DNA of 14,909 nucleotides from an uncultured Bacilli bacterium. Its GTDB lineage: Bacteria; Bacillota_I; Bacilli_A; RFN20; CAG-631. Under the pieces are notes generated by a model. The model searched no databases. It was not told where the DNA came from and saw only the letters and a program-made list of their open reading frames with translations. Within the stretch, counting starts at the first letter, position 1; the number at the start of each line of letters is the position of its first letter. Where the stretch lies: assembly GCA_934202505.1 (NCBI GenBank), contig CAKPXW010000032.1, positions 1-14,909 of the forward strand. Reading direction: 5' to 3'. Shown here piece by piece: positions 14,693 to 14,909 of this stretch. The translations under genes were made by a program, and so were the position numbers.

Positions 14693-14909
14693 AAATGATA
14701 GAATCAGATAAAAGAAAAGATTCATTGGCATTTCAAATATTAGATGAAACATCTAAATTATTCGAACTCAAAAAGGAATATAGAAAAAACAAATTAACTC
14801 CAAAAGAAATATCTATAAAAAGGCAAAATGACAAGATAAAATATATGAGTTAGTATTTAATTCTAATCCTCATCCAACATCTAAATTAAATGAAGCCATT
14901 AATTACACA
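14693..14909 (+). pseudogene. IS66 transposase C-terminal fragment, frameshifted
   Basis: The frame open from 14593 to a TAG at 14851 encodes SKLFELKKEY, then NKLTPKEISIKRQ, which match the IS66 transposase stretch 'LY.IE...LTPEER...RQ'. A one-base shift between about 14833 and 14850 is needed to continue into NSNPHPTSKLNEAINYT, the counterpart of the 'PKSKLGKAINY' motif. The window ends there. The roughly 300 residues expected upstream, including the catalytic acidic residues, are missing, and the piece adjoins orfA-like sequence directly. Confidence 0.65.

Larger units (their letters stand above)
14289..14909 (+). mobile_element. Decayed IS66-family insertion sequence (right end outside window)
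   Basis: The segment holds an orfA-like helix-turn-helix fragment followed by a C-terminal piece of an IS66-type transposase. A nonsense codon and at least two frameshifts interrupt it. The TnpB signature and the transposase catalytic core are absent, so the copy is an internal-deletion derivative. The left terminus is not identified: a GTAA at 14142 resembles the start of IS66 inverted repeats, but without the right end this cannot be tested. The given start is simply the first ribosome-site-like sequence before the remnant. Confidence 0.6.

Overview
The window is a strongly AT-rich stretch of a Bacillota-type chromosome. It encodes a Firmicutes-style MurC, a full two-domain desulfoferrodoxin (an anaerobe's superoxide reductase), and lipoproteins whose lipobox Cys is followed by a Ser/Asn/Glu-rich linker. 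Promoters are sigma-A-like with 17-base spacers, and terminators are intrinsic hairpins. TGA is used as a stop and TGG as Trp, so this is the standard bacterial code. The overall look is that of an uncultured, walled, anaerobic relative of the Mollicutes or Erysipelotrichia (RF39-like gut Bacilli). That placement is inference; nothing here fixes the species.

Left part, minus strand (6125 down to 1): one promoter drives a polytopic O-antigen-ligase/polymerase-like protein and two tandem paralogous YwaF/TIGR02206-type membrane proteins, all with overlapping ends, stopping at a hairpin terminator. murC follows with its own weak promoter. Next comes a DUF523 protein with a TTG start, translationally coupled by an ATGA overlap to a CotH-kinase-family lipoprotein that runs off the left edge. 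The theme is the cell envelope and surface.

Middle, plus strand (6171 to 11955): a divergent promoter drives plsC (phospholipid acyltransferase) and desulfoferrodoxin, ending in a strong terminator. A second unit begins with a near-consensus promoter and a hairpin at the predicted 5' end of its mRNA. It encodes two large lipoproteins, the first with bacterial Ig-like domains. A hairpin terminator, usable in both directions, separates them from a convergent tRNA-Ser(CGA).

Right part (12061 to 14909): mgsA (methylglyoxal synthase) and cls (cardiolipin synthase) form a tight plus-strand pair ending in a terminator. Beyond it lies a decayed IS66-family element: an orfA-like fragment with an in-frame TGA, frameshifts, and only a C-terminal piece of the transposase before the window ends.

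The least ordinary signal sits between cls and the IS remnant. On the minus strand there is a TTGACA / 17 bases / TATACT promoter. Its predicted start falls on the first base of a long stem, and the other arm of that stem runs directly into seven U residues. This reads as a compact self-contained RNA of about 74 nt whose two ends pair with each other. It is a candidate undescribed small RNA, lying antisense to the leader of the IS remnant.
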